Shown one piece after another: positions 8,428 to 17,606 of a stretch of DNA of 64,000 bases. A program made the translations under genes and the position numbers. Under the pieces are notes generated by a model. The model saw nothing but the letters and a program-made list of their open reading frames with translations. It made no database searches and was not told the DNA's origin. The stretch is from Aquidulcibacter sp. Its GTDB lineage: Bacteria; Pseudomonadota; Alphaproteobacteria; Caulobacterales; Aquidulcibacteraceae. The stretch spans positions 1 to 64,000 of the forward strand of contig JAPZTJ010000008.1 in the NCBI GenBank assembly GCA_027532555.1. Direction: 5' to 3'. Each line of letters begins with the position of its first letter. Position 1 is the first letter of the stretch.

Positions 8428-9651
8428 TTAGTTGCGCGACGCCATAATATGGGCACCAATGACGCCCTGCTCCGAGACCGATTCCGCCAAGGCACTGGCT
8501 TCGGCTTGATTTTCAAACGGGCCAATCAAAACCCGGTACAGGCTTGCACCTGAGGCGGTCTGGGTTTCAACGATTTGGGCAGACCCCATGTCTGACACGC
8601 GGTTCAACGCGCGTTCAGCATTTACCCGACTCGAGAAAGCACCTGCTTGCACATAATGGCCTGAGACCACTTCATCGGAATTCACACGGGTGGCCTTCAC
8701 CGTTCGCGTTGGCTTTTGCTCAGCTACCCGAGTAGGAGCCACGGTCTGGACAGGCGTTGGCGCAGGCCTCGACCACTTTTGCTCGTCACTGGGCGCTGTT
8801 AGATTGGCAGTCGTCACCAGTGGTTCAGGATCAGCAGGGCCAATATAGCGGACCCGCACCTGGGTAGAGCCCTGATCGCGAAAACCTAGAAGCGTTGCTC
8901 CACGGGCTGAAAGGTCAATCAAACGATCGGATACAAACGGACCCCTATCATTGACCCGCACCACCATCGAGCGACCATTGGTCAAATTGGTCACTTCTAC
9001 AAGGCTTGGAATTGGCAAAGTTGGATGCGCAGCACTGACGACATTCATGTCGAACAATTCGCCATTGGCGGTCGCCTTGCCGTGAAAATCGCGCCCGTAC
9101 CAAGAGGCGGTCCCGATTTCATTATAGTCCGGCTCATGGGCTGGAATGTACCATTTACCATTCACCTGATAGGGCGCGCCGATCTTTTGGAAGGCTTTTA
9201 CATCGGATGGGCGCACAGCAGGCGCAGATTCTGGTTCAGACGCGTGAATAGAAATCGGGGTCGAACGGATGGCGCGATCCGCTGGTGCCGTAGCTTTCGC
9301 AGCCCGGGTCGTTGCAGGCGCAAGTGATGCCATCTGGACCCGCTCAATCGGAGCACCTTGGTTAGGGGTGGCACGAGCAGGCTTGGTGGTCACGGTCACA
9401 GGTTTTTGCGCCGCAATGGCAGCCTTGCGCATAGGCTTGGTGCTAGAAACGACTTCGGTAGACGCAGCTTCGCTATTGATGACGCTGGTCATGGAGCGGG
9501 CACTAGGCGCGGCAGCGGCAGGATGAGCTGCTAAACTTGCTGCCAATAAGAGCGCGCTGGCCCAAAGTGGCCCTACCACCCCCAAATCAACTATTCTAGT
9601 TTTAAAACAATACGTAACGACTTGTGACTTCTGTGCCGAATTCCGGACCAT
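8428..9651 (-). CDS. rlpA: RlpA-like septal ring lipoprotein/lytic transglycosylase with SPOR domain
   Basis: The 407-residue exported protein has a hydrophobic N-terminal signal (VVGPLWASALLLAASLAAHPAAA), a long Ala/Thr/Pro-rich linker, a double-psi beta-barrel domain (GTASWYGRDFHGKATANGE, later VRVNDRGPF) and a C-terminal SPOR domain (HYVQAGAFSSRVNAERAL to the end). RlpA proteins cleave denuded peptidoglycan at the septum; SPOR binds such glycans. No clear lipobox cysteine is seen, so it may be periplasmic. ATG 9651 has GGTGGGA in front of it; ATG 9666 is an alternative. D-Ala carboxypeptidase, often next to it in relatives, is absent. Confidence 0.85.
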   Translation of the reverse strand: MVRNSAQKSQVVTYCFKTRIVDLGVVGPLWASALLLAASLAAHPAAAAPSARSMTSVINSEAASTEVVSSTKPMRKAAIAAQKPVTVTTKPARATPNQGAPIERVQMASLAPATTRAAKATAPADRAIRSTPISIHASEPESAPAVRPSDVKAFQKIGAPYQVNGKWYIPAHEPDYNEIGTASWYGRDFHGKATANGELFDMNVVSAAHPTLPIPSLVEVTNLTNGRSMVVRVNDRGPFVSDRLIDLSARGATLLGFRDQGSTQVRVRYIGPADPEPLVTTANLTAPSDEQKWSRPAPTPVQTVAPTRVAEQKPTRTVKATRVNSDEVVSGHYVQAGAFSSRVNAERALNRVSDMGSAQIVETQTASGASLYRVLIGPFENQAEASALAESVSEQGVIGAHIMASRN

Positions 9652-9817
9652 TTTGTGTCCCACCATATTGGTCTACAGTAGTTTCTGCAGACATTCTTCC
9701 CGCGCCGGTTGATCCGACTGCGGGTTGCACACTACAAGAGAGGTTTGAAATCAACGCTTGAAAATCAGATCGAATTTTATCGATCTTGCATTTTTTTCAG
9801 GTGTGACGTCAAAACGC

Positions 9818-9907
9818 GGACAGGTGGCCGAGTGGTTTAAGGCAGCGGTCTTGAAAACCGCCGTAGGTGGAAGCCTACCGTGGGTTCGAATCCCACCCTG
9901 TCCGCCA
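9818..9907 (+). tRNA. tRNA-Ser (TGA)
   Basis: A 90-base class II tRNA with acceptor pairing GGACAGG/CCTGTCC, discriminator G and encoded CCA. The anticodon loop CTTGAAAA gives TGA, decoding UCA and related serine codons. A long variable arm (TAGGTGG-AAGCCTACC region) and the T-loop GGTTCGAAT are present. Confidence 0.95.
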
Positions 9908-10367
9908 TTTTGAATTTTCCCAACTTGTTTTCAGCCAAGGACTGGACCTAACACACGCTGCTCAAGGCTGTGTCCGCAAGGCGTTGCAAGAAGTTTGAAG
10001 CAGGACTTAACTGACAGAATTACAATTACTGACAGCAAGTGCTTCTCCAATCCTTTGCGAGTCAAAGGTCGACAATTCGCTTGGGTTCACCGTCTTTGTG
10101 AAAAGATAGGCATGTGTTTGCGACGCTGGTTGCAACGAGTCCTAGGATGGCCTTCGGTATAGAATTTCGTGCCGCCAATTCCAGCTCAGGAAGGTGGTAT
10201 TTGCTTGACCTGCACGAGCACGGCCAATGCCCAAGCTCACTTGCTGGTATTGCAAGTTGAGCGGTGCAGGACGGTGACAGAAGAAAAGCACTATGCCAAA
10301 CTGACGGTGTTAGCGCATGGCAATGTAACGCCTGCACTGAGTTTCATTCGTCGGGAGTTCGAGCGCC
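9908..10367. other. Intergenic region upstream of the RTX gene
   Basis: About 460 bases with no convincing coding frame; a 91-codon minus-strand frame at 10062-10337 has no recognisable features and no good ribosome site. The RTX promoter should lie here. No clear operator or terminator was found; the tRNA-Ser gene is followed by only an AT-rich stretch (TTTTGAATTTTC). Confidence 0.5.
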
Positions 10368-11432
10368 ATGGCACGTCTAAAGGGCACAAAGAATAATGAT
10401 CTGTTTGATGAATCACGCGGTGGCGTAACAGAAGCCCCTGACGTCATTCGACTAGGCCGCGGGCAAGATGTCGCATTTGGCTTGGGCGGCAATGATGAGA
10501 TTTTTGGTAACCAAGGCCACGATGAGATTTACGGCGGGGACGGTTCCGACGTTTTGGCGGGCGGGCGCGGAGACGACGCCTTATTCGGCGATAGTGGCAG
10601 CGACTGGCTTCATGGCGGGCGCGGCACTGACACTTTATCCGGAGGTGACGGCAGTGACCGTCTCCTAGGGGCGTCGGGCGCAGATGTTCTTGATGGCGGC
10701 AATGGCGACGATGTCTTAAGAGGCGGCCGTGGCTCAGACGAATTATCAGGCGGCAATGGCGATGACATCCTTTGGGGTGACAAGGGTAACGATCTAATTG
10801 ATGGAGGTGTCGGCACAGATGAGCTTCGCGGCGGTCTGGGTAGCGATACACTCAATGGCGGCGACGGGAACGACGAGTTGCTCGGTGACCGCGGCGACGA
10901 CTTCCTCGACGGGGGTAGTGGCGATGATAAGCTCTCTGGCGGACGTGGCGATGATGAACTTGTCGGTGGAGACGGTGCAGACTTGCTCAGTGGCGGGCGA
11001 GGCAGCGACAAGCTTGAAGGTGGCAGTGGCGTCGATAAGATTGAAGGCGGGCGTGGCCAGGATTCCATTTATGGCGGCGATGGTGCCGACATTCTTGCTG
11101 GGGGCGATGACGCCGATAACTTCTACTTCAAGGCCCTGAGCGAAGGCGGAGACACGTTTACCGATTTCCAAAGTGGCATCGATAAAGTTGTCCTGTCTCG
11201 CGAGGCTTTCGGTTTTAATAAGATCACAGGCGAGGCGTCAGCCCTGACAGATTCAGATGTTAGCTGGGTCGTTGATGGTGCTGCTATGAGCACGACGGCA
11301 ACCTTAATTTGGAATGCTGGCCTAGGTACATTGTCCTATGATCCAGATGGTTCAGGGGCAGCAGAGGCTGTATTGCTGGCGACCTTCCAGCAAGGAACGG
11401 CTTTGGTTTTAAGCGACATCTGGACGGCGTGA
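10368..11432 (+). CDS. RTX calcium-binding repeat protein, probable type I secretion substrate
   Basis: The 354-residue acidic protein consists of a short N-terminal lead (about 28 residues), then some 24 uninterrupted nonapeptides of the form GGxGxDxLx (about residues 29-244), then a C-terminal domain with DNFYFKALSEGGDTFTDFQ and VDKVVLS-like segments as in serralysin C-terminal domains. Such repeats fold as a beta-roll on binding calcium outside the cell. There is no N-terminal signal peptide; export would use a C-terminal signal and a type I system, none of which is encoded nearby. No enzyme domain is visible, so it may be a pure repeat adhesin or surface protein. Translation signal is weak (GGGAG 12 bases upstream). 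Confidence 0.85.
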   Translation: MARLKGTKNNDLFDESRGGVTEAPDVIRLGRGQDVAFGLGGNDEIFGNQGHDEIYGGDGSDVLAGGRGDDALFGDSGSDWLHGGRGTDTLSGGDGSDRLLGASGADVLDGGNGDDVLRGGRGSDELSGGNGDDILWGDKGNDLIDGGVGTDELRGGLGSDTLNGGDGNDELLGDRGDDFLDGGSGDDKLSGGRGDDELVGGDGADLLSGGRGSDKLEGGSGVDKIEGGRGQDSIYGGDGADILAGGDDADNFYFKALSEGGDTFTDFQSGIDKVVLSREAFGFNKITGEASALTDSDVSWVVDGAAMSTTATLIWNAGLGTLSYDPDGSGAAEAVLLATFQQGTALVLSDIWTA

Positions 11433-11623
11433 GATCAGAAAGCTGAGATGCTTTCGCGCCAACAGCCAAAGTGCGAGCCGCTGCTAAGATGTCTCGCGCA
11501 ATGAGAGTGTCTGCCGGCGCGCCCCACCTCCCCACTTGACCCATTCCCCACAACACCGGATACAATTGGCCAACCAAAGCGGGCATCCAAAAAGCGCGCA
11601 GTCAAACAAATCCGGCGGGCGAT

Positions 11624-13324
11624 ATGCACTATACAGAACTCAAGCAAGCTTGGACCGAACTAACTTCAGCGGGACAGCCTTTCGAGATCGAAGAGATCGA
11701 GGTGCGCGGCAGCAACGTCCGCAGTTTTAAGCACGCCCCGCCCAATATCCGCGCCGTTTGGCTATCGACAGTGGCCTTTAGCGAGCGGGATTATTTGGTC
11801 TATCAGGACGAGCGTATCACCTATGGCCAAGCCCATGAGAAGGTGAATGCGATCACCGCTTGGCTGTGGGGCCAAGGCGTGCGGCGGGGTGACCGGGTTG
11901 CCGTGGCCATGCGCAACTATCCCGAATGGATGCTGCTCTATTGGGCTTGTATCTCGATTGGTGTGGCTTGCGTCGGCATGAATGCTTGGTGGATCACCGA
12001 TGAGCTTGAATATGGCCTGAAAGATTCTGGTCCCAAGGTCTTGTTCTGCGATTCTGAACGTCTGGCCCGTGTGATGGAGCGGCCACAGATGGCCGAGGGG
12101 ATCACGATTGTGGGCGTGCGCTGCGACACGCTTCCGCCTGGAGTTGTGCCCTATGAAGAGGTCATCGCCGGTGGCGGTGCCATGCCGGAAGTGGACGTTG
12201 ATCCAGATGATGACGCCTGCATCTTCTATACCTCGGGCACCACAGGCTTCCCAAAAGGGGCGCAACTGACCCATCGCGGATGTGTCGCCAATCTGATGAA
12301 CATGAGCTTTTCCGCGCAAGTCCAAGGCTTAGCAACCATGCGCGCCAACGGCATAGACCCTGCCAGCGTGCCGGCACCAAATCCACCTGTTGGCTTGATC
12401 ACAACGCCCCTCTTTCACGTCACCGCCAATAATTGCGCCGCCTATGTCGCCACGGCGAGCGGTGGCACCATGGTCCTAATGTACAAATGGGATGCGGGAG
12501 AAGCGCTGCGCTTGATTGAAACCGAAAAGGTGACGGCGATGAGTGGCGTACCGACGATGGCCCGCGAAGTCATCATGCACCCCGATTTTGCCACGACTGA
12601 TACGTCTAGCTTGCTCACTCTGGGTGGCGGTGGCGCACAACTTCAGCCCGATCTGGTTGCCAAGATTGATGCCTCCGTTCCCACGGCAAGGCCCAATACG
12701 GGCTATGGCATGACCGAGACCTGCGGCATCATCACCGCCGTTAGCGCCGACTTTTTCGTCGATAAGCCCGCCAGCTGCGGTCCTGCCATGCCAAGCTTTG
12801 AGGCCCGTTGCGTCGATGACAATGGCAACTTCTTGCCTGTGGGCGAGATGGGTGAGCTTTGGGTCAAGGGTGCACCTGTTATCAAGGGTTATCTCAACCG
12901 AGCTGACGCCACCAAGGAAAGCATTACTGACGGCTGGCTTCATACCGGCGATGTGGCACGCATCGATGAGGATGGCTTTATCTTCTTGGTGGACCGTAAG
13001 AAGGACATGGTTCTACGCGGCGGTGAAAACGTTTACTGCGTCGAGGTCGAAGCCGTCGCCTATCGCCATCCAGCGGTTGCCGAATGCTGTGTCTTCGGCG
13101 TGCCAGACGACCGTTTGGGCGAAGAAGTCGGTGCCGCCATTCTGGTGCGCCCTGACGCCAGCCTGACCGGCCAAGAATTTCGCGAGCATTGCTTGGCTCT
13201 AATGGCGAAGCACAAAGTCCCCCGCTATGTCTGGTTCTTAAGCGAGGCTATCCCCCGCAACGCATCGGGCAAGTTTTTGAAGCGGGCGCTGCGCGATAGT
13301 CTGAAAGTGGATGACGCGCATTAG
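11624..13324 (+). CDS. Class I adenylate-forming acyl-CoA synthetase
   Basis: The 566-residue enzyme carries the AMP-binding motif YTSGTTGFPKGA (about residues 203-214), NTGYGMTETCG, the hinge/gate motif HTGDVARIDEDGF with VDRKKDMVLRGGENVY, and the C-terminal lysine motif ASGKFLKRALR. It should activate a carboxylic acid to acyl-AMP and then acyl-CoA; the chain length is not evident. Neighbouring isovaleryl-CoA dehydrogenase suggests a fatty or branched acid context, but it lies on the opposite strand. GGCGGG precedes the ATG. Confidence 0.9.
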   Translation: MHYTELKQAWTELTSAGQPFEIEEIEVRGSNVRSFKHAPPNIRAVWLSTVAFSERDYLVYQDERITYGQAHEKVNAITAWLWGQGVRRGDRVAVAMRNYPEWMLLYWACISIGVACVGMNAWWITDELEYGLKDSGPKVLFCDSERLARVMERPQMAEGITIVGVRCDTLPPGVVPYEEVIAGGGAMPEVDVDPDDDACIFYTSGTTGFPKGAQLTHRGCVANLMNMSFSAQVQGLATMRANGIDPASVPAPNPPVGLITTPLFHVTANNCAAYVATASGGTMVLMYKWDAGEALRLIETEKVTAMSGVPTMAREVIMHPDFATTDTSSLLTLGGGGAQLQPDLVAKIDASVPTARPNTGYGMTETCGIITAVSADFFVDKPASCGPAMPSFEARCVDDNGNFLPVGEMGELWVKGAPVIKGYLNRADATKESITDGWLHTGDVARIDEDGFIFLVDRKKDMVLRGGENVYCVEVEAVAYRHPAVAECCVFGVPDDRLGEEVGAAILVRPDASLTGQEFREHCLALMAKHKVPRYVWFLSEAIPRNASGKFLKRALRDSLKVDDAH

Positions 13325-13335
13325 GGCCAAGCCCA

Positions 13336-14028
13336 TCACCGCTTCTTTTTAGCCTTAGCCTTAGCCGAAGCCTTAGCCGCTGGCTTTGGCTTAGGCGGTG
13401 GTGGCGGGTCTGTTCGGATGGCCGTGATGACAATGGGCACCACGGGAGCCTTGCCGGGGAATGGACCGCCTGTAGGGGCCAACTCAACCTTCGCCATCGC
13501 TTCTACCACATCCCAGCCAGCCGTTACCCGACCAAAGACGGCAAAGCCGGTCGTGTTGGGTGGGGCTTTAGGGTCGGCATTTAGATACGGATTATCGGCC
13601 AAGTCGAAATAGAAGCTAGAGTGCCCGGAATTCAGCGCATCGCCCCGCGCCAAGGCAACCGCACCCTTGGCGTGCTTATTCGTCGCTGTTTCAAGTTCTA
13701 CCGGGCTAAGCGGTGGATAGCGGCCTTTGAATTGCGCATCCAAATCCCCGATTTGAATGATAAAGCCCGGCTCGATCCGAAAGAAAGCCGCCCCGATGAA
13801 GTGATTGGTCTGAAACATCTTGAGCATGTGGGCGCTGGTCTTGGGTGCTCCCACAGGGTCCAAAGTGATCTCAATCTCGCCCATTGTTGTCGTGAGGAAG
13901 ACTTTCGGGGCCTGCGTCACGACGGGAGCAATTGCCACGGGTTCTGCAGGCTGTATTGGCGTCTGGGCAAGTGCAGTTCCGGCTAAAGCCAGGCCCGCCA
14001 GGGTTGCGAAAAAAGTACGACGTATCAC
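13336..14028 (-). CDS. Peptidylprolyl cis-trans isomerase, cyclophilin type (exported)
   Basis: The 230-residue protein has an N-terminal signal (RRTFFATLAGLALAGTALAQ), a cyclophilin domain with catalytic Arg in FFRIEPGFIIQIGD and TTGFAVFGRVTAGWDVV, and a Lys/Ala-rich tail (KPKPAAKASAKAKAKKKR). It is expected to speed prolyl isomerisation of proteins in the periplasm. Start codon is GTG with AGAGG upstream. The basic tail may bind polyanions. It is convergent with the acyl-CoA synthetase gene (11 bases apart). Confidence 0.88.
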   Translation of the reverse strand: MIRRTFFATLAGLALAGTALAQTPIQPAEPVAIAPVVTQAPKVFLTTTMGEIEITLDPVGAPKTSAHMLKMFQTNHFIGAAFFRIEPGFIIQIGDLDAQFKGRYPPLSPVELETATNKHAKGAVALARGDALNSGHSSFYFDLADNPYLNADPKAPPNTTGFAVFGRVTAGWDVVEAMAKVELAPTGGPFPGKAPVVPIVITAIRTDPPPPPKPKPAAKASAKAKAKKKR

Positions 14029-14061
14029 CTCGGGCCTCTATCTACCTAATGAACAAAAAGC

Positions 14062-15237
14062 CTAACTCGCTGTCTCGCTAAATAACTCCCGCCCGATCAA
14101 CCAGCGACGGATTTCGCTGGTGCCTGCGCCGATTTCATAAAGTTTTGCATCGCGCAAAAGACGGCCTGTTGCATAATCATTGATATAGCCATTGCCGCCC
14201 AAGCACTGAATGGCCTCGAGAGCCATCCAGGTCGCCTTCTCAGCGGCATAGAGGATTGCGCCAGCCGCATCCTTGCGCGTGGTTAGACCACGGTCACAGG
14301 CCTTGGCTACGGCATAGACATAGGCCCGCGTGGTCGACAGCGTCACATACATGTCGGCAATCTTGCCTTGCATCAGCTGAAACTCGCCAATGGCTTGGCC
14401 AAATTGCTTGCGCTCATGGATATAGGGAAGAACCACATCAAGACAGGCCTGCATAATGCCAATCGGGCCGGACGCCAGAACCGCACGCTCATAATCAAGG
14501 CCAGACATCAAAACCTGAGCGCCCTTGTTAAGGGGGCCCATCAGATTTTCTTCTGGCACTTCACAATCTTCAAAAACGAGCTCTCCCGTTGGCGAGCCAC
14601 GCATCCCAAGCTTGTCGAGGCTTTGGGCAACGGAAAACCCTTTAAAGTCTTTCTCAATCAAGAAAGCGCTGATTCCGCGTGATGCAGCTTCCGGCTCGGT
14701 CTTGGCATAGACGATCAAGGTATCGGCGTGTTTGGCATTGGTGATCCAGAACTTGCCACCATTGAGGACATAGCGGTCGCCCTTCTTATCAGCCCGTAAG
14801 CGCATCGAGACCACATCTGAGCCTGAACCACTTTCCGACATGGCCAATGCGCCAACATGTTGCCCAGAAATTAGCTTAGGCAGATAGCGTGCTTTTTGCT
14901 CTGCCGTGCCCCAGCGCCGCAATTGATTGACACACAGATTTGAGTGCGCACCATAGGATAAGCCAACCGAGGCCGAGGCCCGGCTGATTTCTTCCATCGC
15001 CACAACATGTTCGAGATAGCCCAGGCCAGAGCCGCCATCGGCCTCATCCACTGTTATACCCAACAGGCCGAGGTCTCCGAGTTTTGGCCAAAGGTCGCGC
15101 GGGAATTCGTCGCTGCGGTCAATCTCTGCGGCACGCGGGGCGATCTCTGCGGCTGCAAAGCGTTCAACGGTTTCACGAATGGCGTCGGCTGTCTCGCCGA
15201 GGTCGAAATCAAGGCTGGGATAGGAGTTTCTAAGCAT
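14062..15237 (-). CDS. ivd: Isovaleryl-CoA dehydrogenase
   Basis: The 391-residue flavoprotein oxidises isovaleryl-CoA to 3-methylcrotonyl-CoA in leucine breakdown. The family's hallmark is the catalytic Glu in the [17 protein letters not shown] segment (about residue 250) rather than near the C-terminus, and this is seen here. [25 protein letters not shown] and [20 protein letters not shown] are standard acyl-CoA dehydrogenase motifs. No methylcrotonyl-CoA carboxylase genes are adjacent, so the rest of the pathway must lie elsewhere. Confidence 0.9.
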   Translation of the reverse strand: MLRNSYPSLDFDLGETADAIRETVERFAAAEIAPRAAEIDRSDEFPRDLWPKLGDLGLLGITVDEADGGSGLGYLEHVVAMEEISRASASVGLSYGAHSNLCVNQLRRWGTAEQKARYLPKLISGQHVGALAMSESGSGSDVVSMRLRADKKGDRYVLNGGKFWITNAKHADTLIVYAKTEPEAASRGISAFLIEKDFKGFSVAQSLDKLGMRGSPTGELVFEDCEVPEENLMGPLNKGAQVLMSGLDYERAVLASGPIGIMQACLDVVLPYIHERKQFGQAIGEFQLMQGKIADMYVTLSTTRAYVYAVAKACDRGLTTRKDAAGAILYAAEKATWMALEAIQCLGGNGYINDYATGRLLRDAKLYEIGAGTSEIRRWLIGRELFSETAS

Positions 15238-15287
15238 GGCTTACCATGCGCGAGCCTGCCTGCGAGTGCAAGCAAAAGGGTAAGCGT

Positions 15288-16484
15288 TTAGGGCAGTAAC
15301 TCTGTCTCGTCGCCGCTTTCTTGGCCACGGGCCAATGACACAGCAGAGGTCACAAACGCCACAAATCCAAACGCAGCCGAGAGGATCGCTATGATCGCTT
15401 GCAAGCTTATGGGCTTCCCCTCAGGATCTGGCGTCAGCGCACCCAAAAGATAGGCGAACCACAAGCCAACAGCCAGAAAGACGGCCCCAACCGCCAATAT
15501 TACCCAAGTCAGCCCCCGGGTTGGCGCGGCTGGCGTAAGCAACGGAGGACTTTCGACTTCGATACCTCCGGGGATCGTCGTCTCAGATGTCGTTTCCAGT
15601 TCTGGAGCCCAAGGAGCCAATGTCCGCAGGCCATCATTGGCCGGCACGCGCTGGCTTTGGTCCAATTGATTTGCCGCGATGCCATCTTCATTTTGGAAAG
15701 GCACCACGACAGGATCAGCCGGAACTGTCACCGGGGCCTCGATGGACGGTACTGCTTCTGGTTCAGCAGAGGCTAAAGCATCAGGCTCTTCAAGGGGCGC
15801 TTCTGCCGTCAGTTCGGGCGATGAGATTGCTTCTGCAAGCACTTTTACAGGCTCAGGCGTCTCAGCTTTCGATGGCTCGGACAGCCAACTTGGCGAGGGA
15901 TCGGTTGCAATCGTCGCACCATCTGCACCGACGCCAAAAGCAACGTCGCGCGGATCAGAGGCATGGGATAGTAACGCGGCCGTATAATCAATTTCCGGGC
16001 TCAAAACCGAGCTTGGCGCAGCCGGGCGTGGACCGAGGGGCTCAAGGAACAGAGCAGCCTCTGCGGCCCTGCGCCGAACCAGTGCATCTATCACCAGAAC
16101 ACGACCATTTACCCGAGCCCGACGCCACGCATGCATGGCAAGTGCGGCAGCGATAGGTTGTCCTTGGTTCAAATAGCGCAGCACGTCACTGGTCGCGAAG
16201 TTTGAGATGCCAATGTTGAAAGCAAACGACACCAATGCGTCGAATTGATTTTGAGTTAGAGGGGTTAAGGCCGACTGGCGCACCATATCTTCGACGGGAC
16301 GTAAGTCCCAACGCAGTAAGTCTTCTGCTTCCGCACGCGAAACCGACAGGCCCTCACGTGCTGTTGCAACATGGCCAAAACCCAGCGTCCACCGCCCGTC
16401 GGGGGTTTTAGCCGCACGCGCACGGAAGCCTTCAAAACTGGCTATCAGGTCCAATGCAGCGCGAGACGCAGTGAGTCTGGACAT
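15288..16484 (-). CDS. GH24 lysozyme-like domain protein with C-terminal membrane anchor
   Basis: The 398-residue protein begins with a phage-type GH24 domain (residues about 1-165): ASFEGFRARAAKTPDG, then RWTLGFGHV, LTPLTQNQFDALVSFAFNIG and AAALAMHAWRRARVNGR. The catalytic Glu (residue 18) and Thr (33) are kept; the usual Asp two residues after them is displaced (T-P-D-G). A long acidic, Pro/Glu-rich linker (about 170-310) leads to two hydrophobic segments at the C-terminus (WVILAVGAVFLAVGLWF and IIAILSAAFGFVAFV). No signal peptide is visible. ATG 16484 has GGA upstream; the open frame extends further but without support. Confidence 0.8.
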   Translation of the reverse strand: MSRLTASRAALDLIASFEGFRARAAKTPDGRWTLGFGHVATAREGLSVSRAEAEDLLRWDLRPVEDMVRQSALTPLTQNQFDALVSFAFNIGISNFATSDVLRYLNQGQPIAAALAMHAWRRARVNGRVLVIDALVRRRAAEAALFLEPLGPRPAAPSSVLSPEIDYTAALLSHASDPRDVAFGVGADGATIATDPSPSWLSEPSKAETPEPVKVLAEAISSPELTAEAPLEEPDALASAEPEAVPSIEAPVTVPADPVVVPFQNEDGIAANQLDQSQRVPANDGLRTLAPWAPELETTSETTIPGGIEVESPPLLTPAAPTRGLTWVILAVGAVFLAVGLWFAYLLGALTPDPEGKPISLQAIIAILSAAFGFVAFVTSAVSLARGQESGDETELLP

Positions 16485-16634
16485 TTTTTGTTCCAAAAAG
16501 AGACGGATTCCGCCCGATGAAACTGGCTTTGCAGGATTGGTGCCGTTTTTGTCCACAGGTGGCGCTCGACAAGTGGGGGTCAATCCTGCACCCTTCAGTC
16601 AACGAAACACGATACATCAAGCAAGGATCAGACC

Positions 16635-17606
16635 ATGTTGGACACGCAACCGAGCCTTTTTCAGCGCGCTTTTAGCATTGCGGCTCTGGCTATGGCGGTT
16701 TGTTCGAGCGCGGCGCTAGCCCAAACCTCGCAGATAGCTCCAATGAAGCCTTGGCGCGAGTTGACCAGTGCAGAGTTAATCGCCGCCGCGCCGAATGACG
16801 CTTGGACCAAACTTGAACAAAGCCGCCTGCTCTATCTCTATTTCGAGTCGACCGTACCAGGAGCCCAAGCGCCGGCTAGAGTGATTATTCTCTTGGCCCC
16901 GGACTTTGCGCCCAACCATGTGCTGGCCTTAAATGAATTGCTTGCGAAAGGCTTCTTCAATGGACGCGACATTGTGCGGAGCCAAGATAATTACGTCGTT
17001 CAATGGGGCGATGGAGCGGCTGCAACCGCGCAGGGCTTTACCGGGGGGAGGATGGTCGCAGAGTTTGATCGCACCTATGGCGCTGAGTTCACCCCGATTG
17101 GACTGAAGGACGGCGACGTCTATGCGCCAAAAGTTGGCTTCTGGCGCAATTGGCCCGTGGCCTGGGACCCGAAGGCAAAGCGCTATTGGTTGCCCCATTG
17201 CTATGGTATGGTGGGCGCAGGACGCGACGAGGCAGCCGATTCAGGTGGCCCTGCCGAACTTTACGCCGTCAATGGCCACAGTCCGCGCGCGCTAGACCGC
17301 AATGTCACCCTTCTAGGCCGGGTTGTTGACGGCATGGATCAATTCGCCACCCTGCCGCGCGGCACAGAGGCGATGGGCTTTTACGCCGCGGGCCAAACCA
17401 AGCCAAAGATCATCAAAGCAGAATTGGGCTCCAGACTGCCTGCTTCAGAACAGGTGAACCTAGAGGCCTTGCGTACCGATCATGCGATTTATGCTGAAGT
17501 CCTTGAAAGCCGCCGAAACCGCCGCGATAGCTGGACCAAATATAAGGCAGGCAAGTTAGAGCTGTGTAATGCACCCTTGCCCGTGCGGATTAGCCCTAAA
17601 GAATGA
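16635..17606 (+). CDS. Divergent exported cyclophilin-like peptidylprolyl isomerase
   Basis: The 323-residue protein has a signal peptide (FSIAALAMAVCSSAALAQ) and a stretched cyclophilin fold: ARVIILLAPDFAPNHVLALNELL, then DIVRSQDNYVVQWGDG in the place of the catalytic FHRVI-GFxxQGGD (Arg kept, Phe and His changed), then HCYGMVGAGRD, GPAELYAVNG and LLGRVVDGMDQF. A C-terminal helical tail of about 60 residues follows. It is probably a periplasmic PPIase of low or altered activity. AAGGA precedes the ATG. Its 3' end overlaps mgtE by 11 bases in convergent orientation. Confidence 0.8.
   Translation: MLDTQPSLFQRAFSIAALAMAVCSSAALAQTSQIAPMKPWRELTSAELIAAAPNDAWTKLEQSRLLYLYFESTVPGAQAPARVIILLAPDFAPNHVLALNELLAKGFFNGRDIVRSQDNYVVQWGDGAAATAQGFTGGRMVAEFDRTYGAEFTPIGLKDGDVYAPKVGFWRNWPVAWDPKAKRYWLPHCYGMVGAGRDEAADSGGPAELYAVNGHSPRALDRNVTLLGRVVDGMDQFATLPRGTEAMGFYAAGQTKPKIIKAELGSRLPASEQVNLEALRTDHAIYAEVLESRRNRRDSWTKYKAGKLELCNAPLPVRISPKE

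Noticed and set aside
10062-10337. 91-codon minus-strand frame in the gap before the RTX gene
   Set aside because: No recognisable motif, start signal or codon pattern; treated as chance.
10610-11068. Long Pro/Ser-rich minus-strand frame of 152 codons opposite the RTX gene
   Set aside because: It is a shadow of the GGxGxD repeats read backwards; it has no ribosome site and no domain.
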